The notes under the pieces are model-generated. The model was not told where the DNA came from, ran no database searches, and saw only the letters and a program-made list of their open reading frames with translations. A program made the position numbers and the translations under genes. DNA of 64,000 bases, taken from NCBI GenBank assembly GCA_947444305.1, contig CANEZP010000005.1, forward strand, positions 215,460 through 279,459. Direction: 5' to 3'. The DNA is from Pseudobdellovibrionaceae bacterium (GTDB lineage Bacteria; Bdellovibrionota; Bdellovibrionia; Bdellovibrionales; UBA1609). Below are positions 16,994 through 25,150 of this stretch, one piece after another. How positions within the stretch are numbered: the stretch's first letter is position 1; every line of letters begins with the position of its first letter.

Positions 16994-17794
16994 ATGAGAC
17001 GCGGGCCCGGAACGGGAGCGACTTTGGTACTAGAATTTCTCGAATCCATTTTCACCAAAGCTTCACGCGAAGCCCGCGCGCTCGGCTACGTTTACGAAAC
17101 TATCGCGCTCAAGCACCGGCACCGCCGCCGTAAAGCCGATTGGCAAGAGCACATCCGCCGGTGCCGTAAGGCCACCCTTGAATCGGCGCGCAAAGCGCGA
17201 AACAAAAACTCAATTTTGATTTTGGGCAGCGGTCCACTGCTCGAGATTCCGATGGAGGAGCTACTTCAAGAATTCGGAAAGATCACGCTACTCGATGTCG
17301 TTCACCCGCGCGAGGTTCGTGCGAAGTGGGGTAAGGACGCCCGGGTGGAACTCATCGACGCCGACTTATTAGGAATCGCCGCCGGGCTTATCGGCTGGAA
17401 AGGTGGCGCGCTTCCTCAGCCTGCACCACCCGACTTAAAGAGTTACGGTGCGGATTTCATTTTGTCGGCGAACTGTCTCTCGCAACTGGCGATCAAGCCT
17501 AGGCAGTATTTAGAAGGCGCCGTGAGCGAGAATACTTTAGATCTTTACTGCGAAAGCCTCTCCGCCGCTCACTTAGCGTCGATCAAAGCGGCGGGCGTGA
17601 GTCACCTCGTCATCGCCGACTTCGAGTCGCGCGTAACCGAAGAAGACGGAACGGTCGTGGACCGTAGCGAACCCTTTTTTGACCGAGCTTCACTTCGACT
17701 TTTAGAATCTTGGGACTGGAATTTGGCCCCCGCGGGCGAATTCTACAAGCGCAAGGCCATCGCGATGACGGCCGGCGCGTTCACTATCTTATAG
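16994..17794 (+). CDS. Predicted Rossmann-fold protein, possible SAM-dependent methyltransferase
   Basis: A 266-residue protein. After a helical, strongly basic N-terminus (ALKHRHRRRKADWQEHIRRCRK) there is a motif I-like loop, SILILGSGPLLEIPMEELLQEFGKITLLDVVHP, which fits a Rossmann methyltransferase (GxGxxxE... then an acidic residue, D, at the end of strand 2). ADFILSANCLSQLA resembles motif IV. The family is not identified. A TTG at 17024 preceded by GGGAG is an alternative start that would drop ten residues. It converges with the next gene and overlaps its end by 6 bp. Confidence 0.55.
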   Translation: MRRGPGTGATLVLEFLESIFTKASREARALGYVYETIALKHRHRRRKADWQEHIRRCRKATLESARKARNKNSILILGSGPLLEIPMEELLQEFGKITLLDVVHPREVRAKWGKDARVELIDADLLGIAAGLIGWKGGALPQPAPPDLKSYGADFILSANCLSQLAIKPRQYLEGAVSENTLDLYCESLSAAHLASIKAAGVSHLVIADFESRVTEEDGTVVDRSEPFFDRASLRLLESWDWNLAPAGEFYKRKAIAMTAGAFTIL

Positions 17795-18775
17795 CGTTTG
17801 CTTAAATTCTTTTTCCATCTCGACGGGACACAAAACTTTTGAGCGTTTTGCGTCGAGCTTTAAATCGTAGGGTTTGTCGTCTTTAAGGAAGACACGAACC
17901 ATCTCGCCTTCGACGTCGTTGCGAAAGATCATACGAACCGGTTCTTGCCCACCCGGCGTTTTGTAGACCACGTCCATCCCGCCGTTCGAGCCGGGGCGTT
18001 GCATGTAGCGGATCACGCGCGCGTCGAGTTCGGCGTCCAGCGCCGCCGGGCCGCGCATTCTTAAAAGAACGTCGTTCATGCCGTAAGAATTCTTTGAGTT
18101 CACGGTTGCCATCTCAACCATCACGTCGGGGCCGACAAAAACTTTTGCGTAAGGGCTGAGGCTTTTCGGCGCGGCGCAGTTGGCGTCGGTCACGGCCATC
18201 GTTTCGGGCGTGATTTCGCCCGGCTTGATCGCGGCGATCTTCGAATCGAGCTGGTTGATAGCGTCCCGCATGGCGTCCGACTTGGTTTCTAAACGCTGGG
18301 TCGTGGCGTCGATACGGTCGGTGGTTTCTTTAAGGTTAAGAAGTTGCGCCTGAAATTGCGCAATCTGGGGGACGGCCGAGGCGAGGGCCCCGCGATCGGG
18401 CGACTCATCGCTCGCGAAAGCCCTTTGCGCGCCGAAGAAAATAGTCAAAACAAGCGAGGCGACGAGGTTAAACGCAAAAGCGACCGACCAATTGCTCGTC
18501 TCGCTAATTTTAGCCAGCTCGGCTTTGTCGATACTTCCGTCGGACATTGCGCGGCGGATTTGCCCCCGCTTAAAACCGAACCAAACGATGCCGGAGATCA
18601 CGCAAAGGATCCCCGTAAGGATCGCGAGTATGGCGACGAAGGGCCCGAGCGGCGCGAGGACATCGCCGACGAAACCGCCGATGGCCGCGATAGGAACGAC
18701 GATCTTAGCGGCGCGCTCCCACAAGTGATTCATATTCTGCTTCGCGAGTTCACGGATCTGAGGTTTTGTTTGCAT
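17789..18775 (-). CDS. Membrane protein with coiled coil and periplasmic C-terminal domain
   Basis: A 328-residue protein with three membrane helices (about 25-46, 46-67 and 95-113), a coiled coil (about 135-180: LLNLKETTDRIDATTQRLETKSDAM) and a C-terminal soluble domain of about 130 residues with two cysteines (DANCAAPK, VLCPVE). The layout is similar to membrane-anchored sensors or polar-localisation proteins, but no family is recognised. Confidence 0.6.
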   Translation of the reverse strand: MQTKPQIRELAKQNMNHLWERAAKIVVPIAAIGGFVGDVLAPLGPFVAILAILTGILCVISGIVWFGFKRGQIRRAMSDGSIDKAELAKISETSNWSVAFAFNLVASLVLTIFFGAQRAFASDESPDRGALASAVPQIAQFQAQLLNLKETTDRIDATTQRLETKSDAMRDAINQLDSKIAAIKPGEITPETMAVTDANCAAPKSLSPYAKVFVGPDVMVEMATVNSKNSYGMNDVLLRMRGPAALDAELDARVIRYMQRPGSNGGMDVVYKTPGGQEPVRMIFRNDVEGEMVRVFLKDDKPYDLKLDAKRSKVLCPVEMEKEFKQTL

Positions 18776-18947
18776 AAATAAAATTGAATCATAGGGTGCC
18801 GGCGTCTGTCACCCGGCCGTCATCTCGAAATGAGACATCACGGCTAAAGTCACGGCATGCCCGTTGCTTTATTAGAAGGGTAAGACGGCACGCTCGGGTA
18901 TTTCAGGGTTGAGCGGTCACGGTTTAGGCACTTGTCAAAGGAAGCAC

Positions 18948-19376
18948 ATGAAACGGTTAATGTTGGGGATTCTGAGCTTTGTGATCATGAACTTTATCGG
19001 ACTTTCGGCCGCGGCCGACCAAGTGGCCGACAAGACTTTCGCGAACAAATTTTTGAGCTACAAGATCAAGAACAAGACTTCCGTATTGCAGACCGCGGAA
19101 GCTTTCGCCAAACAATCCAAGAAAACGCCTGAACAACTTATCGCACGCTTCGTCGGTGCGCAGTTTTCGATGGAAAAGAACGCCGACCTCGCCGTCGTTT
19201 ACGGCCTAGAAGGTTTCCAGGACGTCGGGCACTCCTTCGACGAAGCATTGGAAAAGATCTCGGACTTGACGGGTCAAATGCCCTCGACTTTACAAGCCAT
19301 GAACGAGACTTCCCGCTTTAAATCAAAACGTGATACCGCCGCACTTCCTAAAAAGAAGTCTTTGGCTTCGCGCTAG
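18948..19376 (+). CDS. Small exported protein of unknown function
   Basis: A 142-residue protein with a signal peptide (LMLGILSFVIMNFIGLSAAA) and a helical, Lys-rich mature part containing SVLQTAEAFAKQSKKTPEQLIARFVGAQF. ATG 18948 has an SD, AAAGGAAG. No family recognised. It is followed 20 bp later by the TMTC-like gene. Confidence 0.6.
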   Translation: MKRLMLGILSFVIMNFIGLSAAADQVADKTFANKFLSYKIKNKTSVLQTAEAFAKQSKKTPEQLIARFVGAQFSMEKNADLAVVYGLEGFQDVGHSFDEALEKISDLTGQMPSTLQAMNETSRFKSKRDTAALPKKKSLASR

Positions 19377-19396
19377 GTCCGATTTACGCTTAGTGG

Positions 19397-21031
19397 GTGA
19401 AGTTACACCCTAAGCTTACGCTCGCCCTTATTGCCTTCGTGCTCTACGCGCCTACTCTCTTTTTTGAGTACGTCTACATGGACGATTACTTAATGGTGCA
19501 AGAGGGCGGCTTCTATTCGAAAATTGAAAACATCCCCGCCTCATTCACGCGCTCGGTATGGCACCCTACCGGCACCGAATACAATTACTACCGCCCCGTC
19601 TCAACGAGTGTGTACATCGTCGGCGCTTGGCTTTCGACTTTGATCTCGAACGATATCTTACCGTGGATTTTTCATTTAACGAACGTACTCTTACAAATGC
19701 TTACCGCGGTTCTTTTTTATAGTTTACTCGAGGCTTTCGGCAGCTCGAAAAAGGCGGCCTTCTTCGGTGCGCTAGCGCTGGTCATGCATCCCGCGAGCGC
19801 GGGCACTCTGGGCTGGATCCCGGGGCAGAACGAATTGTTGTTGGCCGTTGCCGTCGTCGGCGGCTTTCTTTGCTACGTTCGCGCGCTTAAAAATAGAATT
19901 TGGTTTTTACCGCACGCATTGTGTTTCTTGGTGGGCATTCTTACGAAAGAAAATGCCGTCGGTTTACCGATTTTGTGCGCGATGTTTCTGTTGTTCTCGC
20001 CGGACCGAAAAAATCTTACGCTTTGGTTTTGTTCGTTTGCTTCGTGGGCCGCGACCCTGGGCGCATGGCTATACATGGCAAGCCTCGGCGGCGGCGGATC
20101 TGCGCCCGAGGCCGGCGGCGCACTTACCGGGATGTTAAACGGCCTGCCTTACGTGCTGATCTACCTTGGGCAGTTGGTCTTCCCCGTCGGCTTATCCACT
20201 TTGCCCACGCCACAGGATACGGCCATATATTTTTGGGTCGCGGGCGCCGCGGGTCTCGCCGGCATCTTGGCCATGATCTATTTCAAAATCAGAACGCGGC
20301 CGGTTGTGTTGATCGGAGCGGCGTGGTTTCTAGGATTTTTGCTACCGACCTTCGCCAACGTCGTACCCGAGATCAAACACATCTTCATCTTGCGTTCCGA
20401 CCGCGCCTATCTTGCTTCGGCGGGTTTAGTGATCGTACTTTTGCAAATCAATGAAGAACGCTGGCGCAAGATCTTTGCCTCCACCAAGGGAAAACTAGGA
20501 GCCGCGGCACTTATCGTTGCGGTCCTCGCGCTCAATGTCCACCACCAGTATCACTTCTCGACCGGGATGGCTTTTTACCAAAGCGGCGTCGACGGCTCGC
20601 CACGCTCCCCTTTTGCGCACACGCATCTGGGTGACATGTTTCTTTACGCGAAAGATATCCCGTCGGCGATCAAAGCGTACGAAGAAGCTATCCGGCTCAA
20701 CACCACCGAACCACAAGCGCACAACAACTTGGGCGTGGCGTACATGCGCATGGGTGATACCGACAAAGCGGCGGCCGAATACGTTAAGGAACTCGAATAC
20801 TACCCGAAAAACCTTCTGACGTGGTCGAACCTAGGCGCGATCTATTTGCACAAGGGCGATCACGCCAACGCCGAGGTCGCGTTTCGCAAGGCGGTCGAGA
20901 TCAATCCGGCATACAAAGATGCGTGGTTAGGTTTATATAAGATCTATGATTTTCAGCGCAAAACTAAAGAGCGCGATGAAGTCGGCAAACGGATTCAGCA
21001 AGCCGACATGGATATGTCCAAAGGGATTTAA
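19397..21031 (+). CDS. TMTC-like membrane glycosyltransferase with TPR repeats
   Basis: A 544-residue protein with about eleven membrane helices in residues 1-370 and at least three TPRs after residue 410 (AHTHLGDMFLYAKDIPSAIKAYEEAIRLN; AHNNLGVAYMRMGDTDKAAAEYVKEL; TWSNLGAIYLHKGDHANAEVAFRKAVEINP). The DD motif in EYVYMDDYLM (about residue 28), WHPTGTEYNYYRPVS, and VMHPASAGTLGWIPGQNELL are the marks of the GT-C type, DUF1736/TMTC group, lipid-linked sugar O-mannosyl-type transferases. It would glycosylate exported proteins from a polyprenyl donor. Start is GTG 19397. The acceptor is unknown. Confidence 0.75.
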   Translation: MKLHPKLTLALIAFVLYAPTLFFEYVYMDDYLMVQEGGFYSKIENIPASFTRSVWHPTGTEYNYYRPVSTSVYIVGAWLSTLISNDILPWIFHLTNVLLQMLTAVLFYSLLEAFGSSKKAAFFGALALVMHPASAGTLGWIPGQNELLLAVAVVGGFLCYVRALKNRIWFLPHALCFLVGILTKENAVGLPILCAMFLLFSPDRKNLTLWFCSFASWAATLGAWLYMASLGGGGSAPEAGGALTGMLNGLPYVLIYLGQLVFPVGLSTLPTPQDTAIYFWVAGAAGLAGILAMIYFKIRTRPVVLIGAAWFLGFLLPTFANVVPEIKHIFILRSDRAYLASAGLVIVLLQINEERWRKIFASTKGKLGAAALIVAVLALNVHHQYHFSTGMAFYQSGVDGSPRSPFAHTHLGDMFLYAKDIPSAIKAYEEAIRLNTTEPQAHNNLGVAYMRMGDTDKAAAEYVKELEYYPKNLLTWSNLGAIYLHKGDHANAEVAFRKAVEINPAYKDAWLGLYKIYDFQRKTKERDEVGKRIQQADMDMSKGI

Positions 21032-21039
21032 GCGCAATT

Positions 21040-21558
21040 TTAATTGGGATTGTGCCAGATCGACTTGTCGGTGTTGATGACTTTGCCCTTCGCTTGCGCG
21101 GGGACGCCGCTACCCTTCCAAACTAATTTTGAATAGGTTCCGATAAAAACCTTTTCGCTCTTAAGATCGATGTCGACGACCGAATCGAAACCACCGAGCG
21201 CAGCAAAATAAGCGAGCTTCATCACGACGTCATCGCGGTCGTCACAAGGCGCGACCGAAACCGGTTTTTCTTTACGGCGCACGAGACGAGTTTCTTTGCT
21301 TTGGTCTTTGAAATACACGTCGATGTTTTTAGCCGTCTCTAAGACGTCGAAATATTCCGCCAATGGCTGGGCCACTTTGTCGCCGTAACAAGTTTGGCAA
21401 AAAACGCCGTGCTTTATTTCGGGCGTGACCGAGGGGGCGAATTCAAAACTCTCGGGCTCGAGGAACTGCGCGCAGCTTTTGCACACCGCACAGGCGCACA
21501 TACCGCAGTTGAGGGCCGTTTCGTTCTTCTGACAGTCGGAGCAAAGAATCATATCCAT
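21040..21558 (-). CDS. Cys-rich zinc-binding protein of unknown function
   Basis: A 172-residue protein whose first 60 residues contain eight cysteines spaced like a treble-clef/B-box or FYVE-like double zinc site (LCSDCQKN...LNCGMCACAVCKSCAQFL...VFCQTCYGD). A strand-rich C-terminal domain follows (VDVYF..., VVDIDLKSEKVFIGTYSKLVWKGSG). Such fingers are uncommon in bacteria. No family is recognised; it ends 8 bp from the convergent TMTC-like gene. Confidence 0.6.
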   Translation of the reverse strand: MDMILCSDCQKNETALNCGMCACAVCKSCAQFLEPESFEFAPSVTPEIKHGVFCQTCYGDKVAQPLAEYFDVLETAKNIDVYFKDQSKETRLVRRKEKPVSVAPCDDRDDVVMKLAYFAALGGFDSVVDIDLKSEKVFIGTYSKLVWKGSGVPAQAKGKVINTDKSIWHNPN

Positions 21559-21604
21559 GGGGATGGGCTTAGCATGGGCGCGTCATGCGAACAAGGCTCA
21601 AGCG

Positions 21605-22174
21605 TCAGGATATTTTTACGCCGACATCTTCCATCTCACCCCGCATACCGTAGAAGCGGGACAAGACCCGGGGGGCATGCGAGCCGAGATAGGCGATGAG
21701 CAAAAATTTGAGCGATCTTCCCGCCAGAACCACCAGACCGATCTCGTAAATCGATTCGCCCGCGAGGGACGCCAGGATGACCGTCGGTTGCTGCATAAGG
21801 GGCGTGGCCGCGATCGCGAACACCAAATACATTCCGTAACGGCTAAAGAATTGGTCGGTCAGCGCCCAGGTGCGGGTTTGGTCGACGCCCGGATACATAT
21901 CCAGAATCCAGGGCAAGCCGTGGATTTCGACGAGGTAAGAGAGAATGACTGCACCGAGAGTGGAACCGACCGCGGTAGCTACGGCGAAGAGAAACCAGCG
22001 GCGGGTGCTGATCATCGAGCTTGAGATCAAGATGCCGTCGGTGGGCACAATGACGATGAAGTTATCGAGCGCCGCCAGAATACCCATCACGGGCAAATAC
22101 CACCAACGATTGACGTAAAGTTGCAGATATTTAACGGCGGCGGTGATGCGGGCATGTAGCTTTTTTGAAATCAC
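21605..22174 (-). CDS. DedA/VTT-like membrane protein
   Basis: A 189-residue protein with four to five helices. LPVMGILAALDNFIVIVPTDGILISSSM, the glycine-rich VATAVGSTLGAVILSYLVEIHG (family: G...G....Y..G) and RYGMYLVFAIAATPLMQQPTVILASLAG correspond to the VTT/DedA (YqaA) fold with its re-entrant loops. DedA-type proteins move phospholipids or undecaprenyl phosphate across the inner membrane; which substrate applies here is not visible. Confidence 0.75.
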   Translation of the reverse strand: MISKKLHARITAAVKYLQLYVNRWWYLPVMGILAALDNFIVIVPTDGILISSSMISTRRWFLFAVATAVGSTLGAVILSYLVEIHGLPWILDMYPGVDQTRTWALTDQFFSRYGMYLVFAIAATPLMQQPTVILASLAGESIYEIGLVVLAGRSLKFLLIAYLGSHAPRVLSRFYGMRGEMEDVGVKIS

Positions 22175-22231
22175 GGAGGCTCACCTTAAGCCCGGTAGGC
22201 CGCGGGTTCAACCCGTGTTATAGATTTTGCC

Positions 22232-23287
22232 ATGAATCCATTCGAAGAACTGAACCTTCAAACCGAAAATCTCTGGCGCTCGTCGGGTCAATCCCTAGAA
22301 GCCTTTCCTGAGCTGGCGACGAAAGTCTTACGTGAATTTCACTACGCGCAAAGCCTCGGTGATCTCGACCGGGAATTGGCGAAATGGTTCCTGCAAGGCC
22401 GCGTGCCCGAACAAATTAATCTCCACAATTCGTTCGGGCAGCCCCCCATCACGCTCTTTAATAACGGTAAGTTCGTCATCGACCTCTACATTTGGCTGAA
22501 TTTTGATATGTCCTTGCACAGTCATGGATTTCGCGGAGCCTTCCGGGTTCTGCATGGTTCATCGCTGCATGAGGAATTCCCCGTTGCAACGCTCAGCACT
22601 TTTGCGCCCGACGTTCACTTAAGTAAATTAGGTACGCCGGAAAACACGATCTTACGCGCCGGCGACGTGCGCACAATCTGGCCGGGCCGCGACCTTACCC
22701 ACCGCGTGATCCATTTGGAAAACCCGACGGTTACCCTTTGTATCAAAACGATTAACGAGGCCGATCTTCAGCAGTGGAACTATTTCGAGAACGGCTTGGC
22801 CATTCAAAAGCGTAGCGTGCCCGAAACTTTGGTAAAATCGATATATTATTTCCAGTACCTGAGCACCCGTGATGAAGAGCAAGCCGCGCAATTTCTCTTC
22901 GACCTGCTCAACGATATGGAGATTTCACTGCAGATGAATCTATTTGAGGAAATCGCGGGCGGCGCGCTCGATCTCAGCGAAGAGACCGCGCACTTTATTC
23001 TCGAGACGATCACGGCTAGGCACGCCACCGAAGAATGGCTGCGGCTCTACGACTCGGCAAACCTCGGCCACGTACAGAAACTTGATTTTTTATTAGGTGA
23101 TTTCCCCCTTGGCCGCTTAGCCGCGCACGCCGTCAACGCTAAGTATCCAAAAGAAGAACTCCAACGTTTGACGCTTCAGCTTTATGGACGACCCGCGACG
23201 ACCGAGCAAAAAGATGAAGCTCTCGCCTCGCTGACCGACGCGCTCTTGCCCGAGCAATTAAAGAGCGTACGGAAACTGCTTTTTTAA
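22232..23287 (+). CDS. Cupin-like protein of unknown function
   Basis: A 351-residue soluble protein. The region about residues 75-175 (FVIDLYIWLNFDMSLHSHGFRGAFRVLHGSSLHEEF ... LRAGDVRTIWPGRDLTHRVIHLEN, quoted as separate pieces of one domain) has the spacing of a cupin/cysteine-dioxygenase-like metal site: H-x-H, a Glu after, and a distal His. The rest is helical with no known motif. A metal-dependent oxygenase or a binding protein are both possible; I do not recognise the family. Confidence 0.55.
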   Translation: MNPFEELNLQTENLWRSSGQSLEAFPELATKVLREFHYAQSLGDLDRELAKWFLQGRVPEQINLHNSFGQPPITLFNNGKFVIDLYIWLNFDMSLHSHGFRGAFRVLHGSSLHEEFPVATLSTFAPDVHLSKLGTPENTILRAGDVRTIWPGRDLTHRVIHLENPTVTLCIKTINEADLQQWNYFENGLAIQKRSVPETLVKSIYYFQYLSTRDEEQAAQFLFDLLNDMEISLQMNLFEEIAGGALDLSEETAHFILETITARHATEEWLRLYDSANLGHVQKLDFLLGDFPLGRLAAHAVNAKYPKEELQRLTLQLYGRPATTEQKDEALASLTDALLPEQLKSVRKLLF

Positions 23288-23412
23288 ATTGGGACGAGCC
23301 ATGGGGCTAAAACGGGATAGTTCTTGTTCAAATTCGCGTGAATTGCATTTGGTGCGTTCTCACTGCGTGCATAGGACTTGCACAATTGGTGTCATGAAAG
23401 AGAGGATCTAAA

Positions 23413-23610
23413 ATGGAAAATAAAACCACAGATCAACAGATGGATACTTCGAAAAAAAGCGGTATCGCTGACAAACTGGGCGACATCGTAGAAAAAGTTG
23501 GCCACAAAATTTCGGAAGCCGGCGCACCCGGTCTTGGCCAAAAAATTCACGACTTGGGCGATAAGCTCGAAAAAGAGCATAAGAATCCGTCCCATCCGCA
23601 TAAAGTGTAG
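23413..23610 (+). CDS. Small hydrophilic protein of unknown function
   Basis: A 65-residue, Lys/Asp-rich protein with amphipathic helices (IADKLGDIVEKVGHKISEAG and LGQKIHDLGDKLEKEHK), no cysteine and no membrane segment. It stands alone in its transcription unit: own leader, and a strong terminator 27 bp after the stop. The look is that of a small stress or hydrophilin-type protein. Confidence 0.6.
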   Translation: MENKTTDQQMDTSKKSGIADKLGDIVEKVGHKISEAGAPGLGQKIHDLGDKLEKEHKNPSHPHKV

Positions 23611-23637
23611 TACTCTACATTCTCAGTTAGATTTTTG

Positions 23638-23667
23638 AAAAGCCCGGTCATTCACCGGGCTTTTTTT
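23638..23667 (+). terminator. Strong Rho-independent terminator
   Basis: Stem AGCCCGGT / ACCGGGCT with a CATTC loop, preceded by A residues and followed by seven T. It ends the small 65-residue gene and separates it from pqiA, whose start must therefore lie after it (ATG 23689). Confidence 0.92.
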
Positions 23668-23688
23668 AGGTGGGGACCTAATCGAGAT

Positions 23689-24291
23689 ATGGCCGACAAA
23701 AAATATTTTGTGTGCAGTGTTTGTTCGCACCCCGTACTCGTCAAAGAGGGCGAAGCCCTTATTTGTACCCACTGCGGTCACCGCGACCATCGTGTCAAAC
23801 CGAAGAATTCCACCCTCGCGCTCGTTTTTTCTCTCACCGCCCTTATCTTTTATATTCCCGCGCTAATCTTTCCGTTCATGACCGTCGAGCTTTACGGCAA
23901 CCGCAACAGCTCCACGATCTGGAGCGGTGTCATTGAACTCGCGACCGGTGGCTCGATCGGCATCGCGATCATCGTATTTCTGGCGAGCGTACTTATCCCG
24001 ATTTTGAAGCTCATCATCTTGTTTTATCTTTCGCTTTCATGGCGCAGTAAAACACGGCAGCATTTTAAAACTTCGCTTTACCATTTCGTCGAGGCGATCG
24101 GTCGCTGGTCCATGCTCGATATATATTTGCTCGCCGTGCTCGTCGCGATCATGAAGCTCGGTCCAATGACCGACGTGCATCCCGAGTTAGGCTCTCTCAT
24201 GTTTTTGGCCGTAGTTATATTTACGATGCTCGCGTCGACGTTCTTTGATCCGAAACTCCTGTGGGAGGGTGAAAATGAAAAAGTTGGATAA
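23689..24291 (+). CDS. pqiA: Paraquat-inducible protein A domain protein
   Basis: A 200-residue inner-membrane protein with one PqiA domain (E. coli PqiA and YebS have two). N-terminal zinc ribbon CSVCSHP...CTHCGH, then four helices with PALIFPFMTVELYG, ASVLIPILKLIILFYL and RWSMLDIYLLAVLVAIMKLG, all characteristic. PqiA partners with the MCE protein PqiB in moving phospholipid between inner and outer membranes. ATG 23689 follows the terminator; a start at 23635 would be inside it. pqiB overlaps the end by 17 bp. Confidence 0.9.
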   Translation: MADKKYFVCSVCSHPVLVKEGEALICTHCGHRDHRVKPKNSTLALVFSLTALIFYIPALIFPFMTVELYGNRNSSTIWSGVIELATGGSIGIAIIVFLASVLIPILKLIILFYLSLSWRSKTRQHFKTSLYHFVEAIGRWSMLDIYLLAVLVAIMKLGPMTDVHPELGSLMFLAVVIFTMLASTFFDPKLLWEGENEKVG

Positions 24292-25117
24292 GTTGAAACA
24301 CGGTTGGTACATTTGGTTGTTCCCGATCTTCGCGCTGGTGATCTCCGGCTGGCTGATCATGGATTACTACAAACAACGCGGGCCCACGATCCGGATTCTG
24401 TTTGACGACGCCGGCGGGATCTCGGCCGAGAAAACCAAAATTCGGTACCGAGGTGTTCCGATCGGCACGGTCAAAGATGTTTACATCTCGGACGACCAAA
24501 AAGATGTCGTGGCCGAAGTGATCTTACGCCGGGATGCCGAGCACTTCGCCGTTGAAGGATCTAAATTTTCGCTGGTTACCCCGAAAGTTAATTTTCAAGG
24601 AGTCAGCGGGCTCAACACGTTGTTCGAAGGCACTTACATTACCGTGCTTCCCGGGCCCGCCGATGCCGTGAGCAAAAATGAATTTAAAGCGCAAACGAAC
24701 ATGTCCACCGATCCGCAAGACGATACGAGTTCGTACTCGATCGAAACGGCAAACGTCGAAAATATCAATCCCGGTGATTCACTGACCTTTCGCGGTTTAA
24801 AGATCGGCTCGGTCTCGAAACTGGTTTTGACCAAAGATTCCCAAACTATTCTAATCCAGATCAACGTTGAGAATCGCTACGTAAAACTCATCCGAACCAA
24901 CACGTTGTTCTGGAGCAAAGTCGGTGTGCAGGCGAAGCTCGGTCTTTTCGGGTCTTCGTTCAAAATGAATTCTATCGACTCGATCATGAACGGCGGCATA
25001 GAACTTTCGACGCCCGAGCCGGCGGCGGCCTTGGCTAAGGGCGGGCATAAATTTTCGCTCGCGCCCGCTCCGCCTAAAGACTACGAGAAATGGTCCACCA
25101 AACTCTCGTTCGAGTAG
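24275..25117 (+). CDS. pqiB: MCE domain (PqiB/MlaD-like) lipid transport protein
   Basis: A 280-residue periplasmic protein anchored by an N-terminal helix (about 10-30: WYIWLFPIFALVISGWLIM). It has two MCE domains: first GPTIRILFDDAGGISAEKTKIRYRG...IGTVKDV (about 40-80), second GDSLTFRGLKIGSVSKL (about 165-185). E. coli PqiB has three and forms a tall hexameric tube; two domains suggest a shorter tube. Translation is coupled to pqiA (17-bp overlap, GGGAGG before ATG). No pqiC lipoprotein follows; the next gene is an M48 protease. Confidence 0.88.
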   Translation: MKKLDKLKHGWYIWLFPIFALVISGWLIMDYYKQRGPTIRILFDDAGGISAEKTKIRYRGVPIGTVKDVYISDDQKDVVAEVILRRDAEHFAVEGSKFSLVTPKVNFQGVSGLNTLFEGTYITVLPGPADAVSKNEFKAQTNMSTDPQDDTSSYSIETANVENINPGDSLTFRGLKIGSVSKLVLTKDSQTILIQINVENRYVKLIRTNTLFWSKVGVQAKLGLFGSSFKMNSIDSIMNGGIELSTPEPAAALAKGGHKFSLAPAPPKDYEKWSTKLSFE

Positions 25118-25150
25118 ACAAGCCCGGCTTTCACTTTCAAACTATCGGTA

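Noticed and set aside
22195..22225. A tRNA T-arm-like segment (GGGTTCAACCC).
   Set aside because: No acceptor stem or anticodon arm can be drawn around it.
23635..23688. An upstream in-frame ATG for pqiA.
   Set aside because: It would lie inside the preceding terminator hairpin; ATG 23689 gives the family N-terminus.
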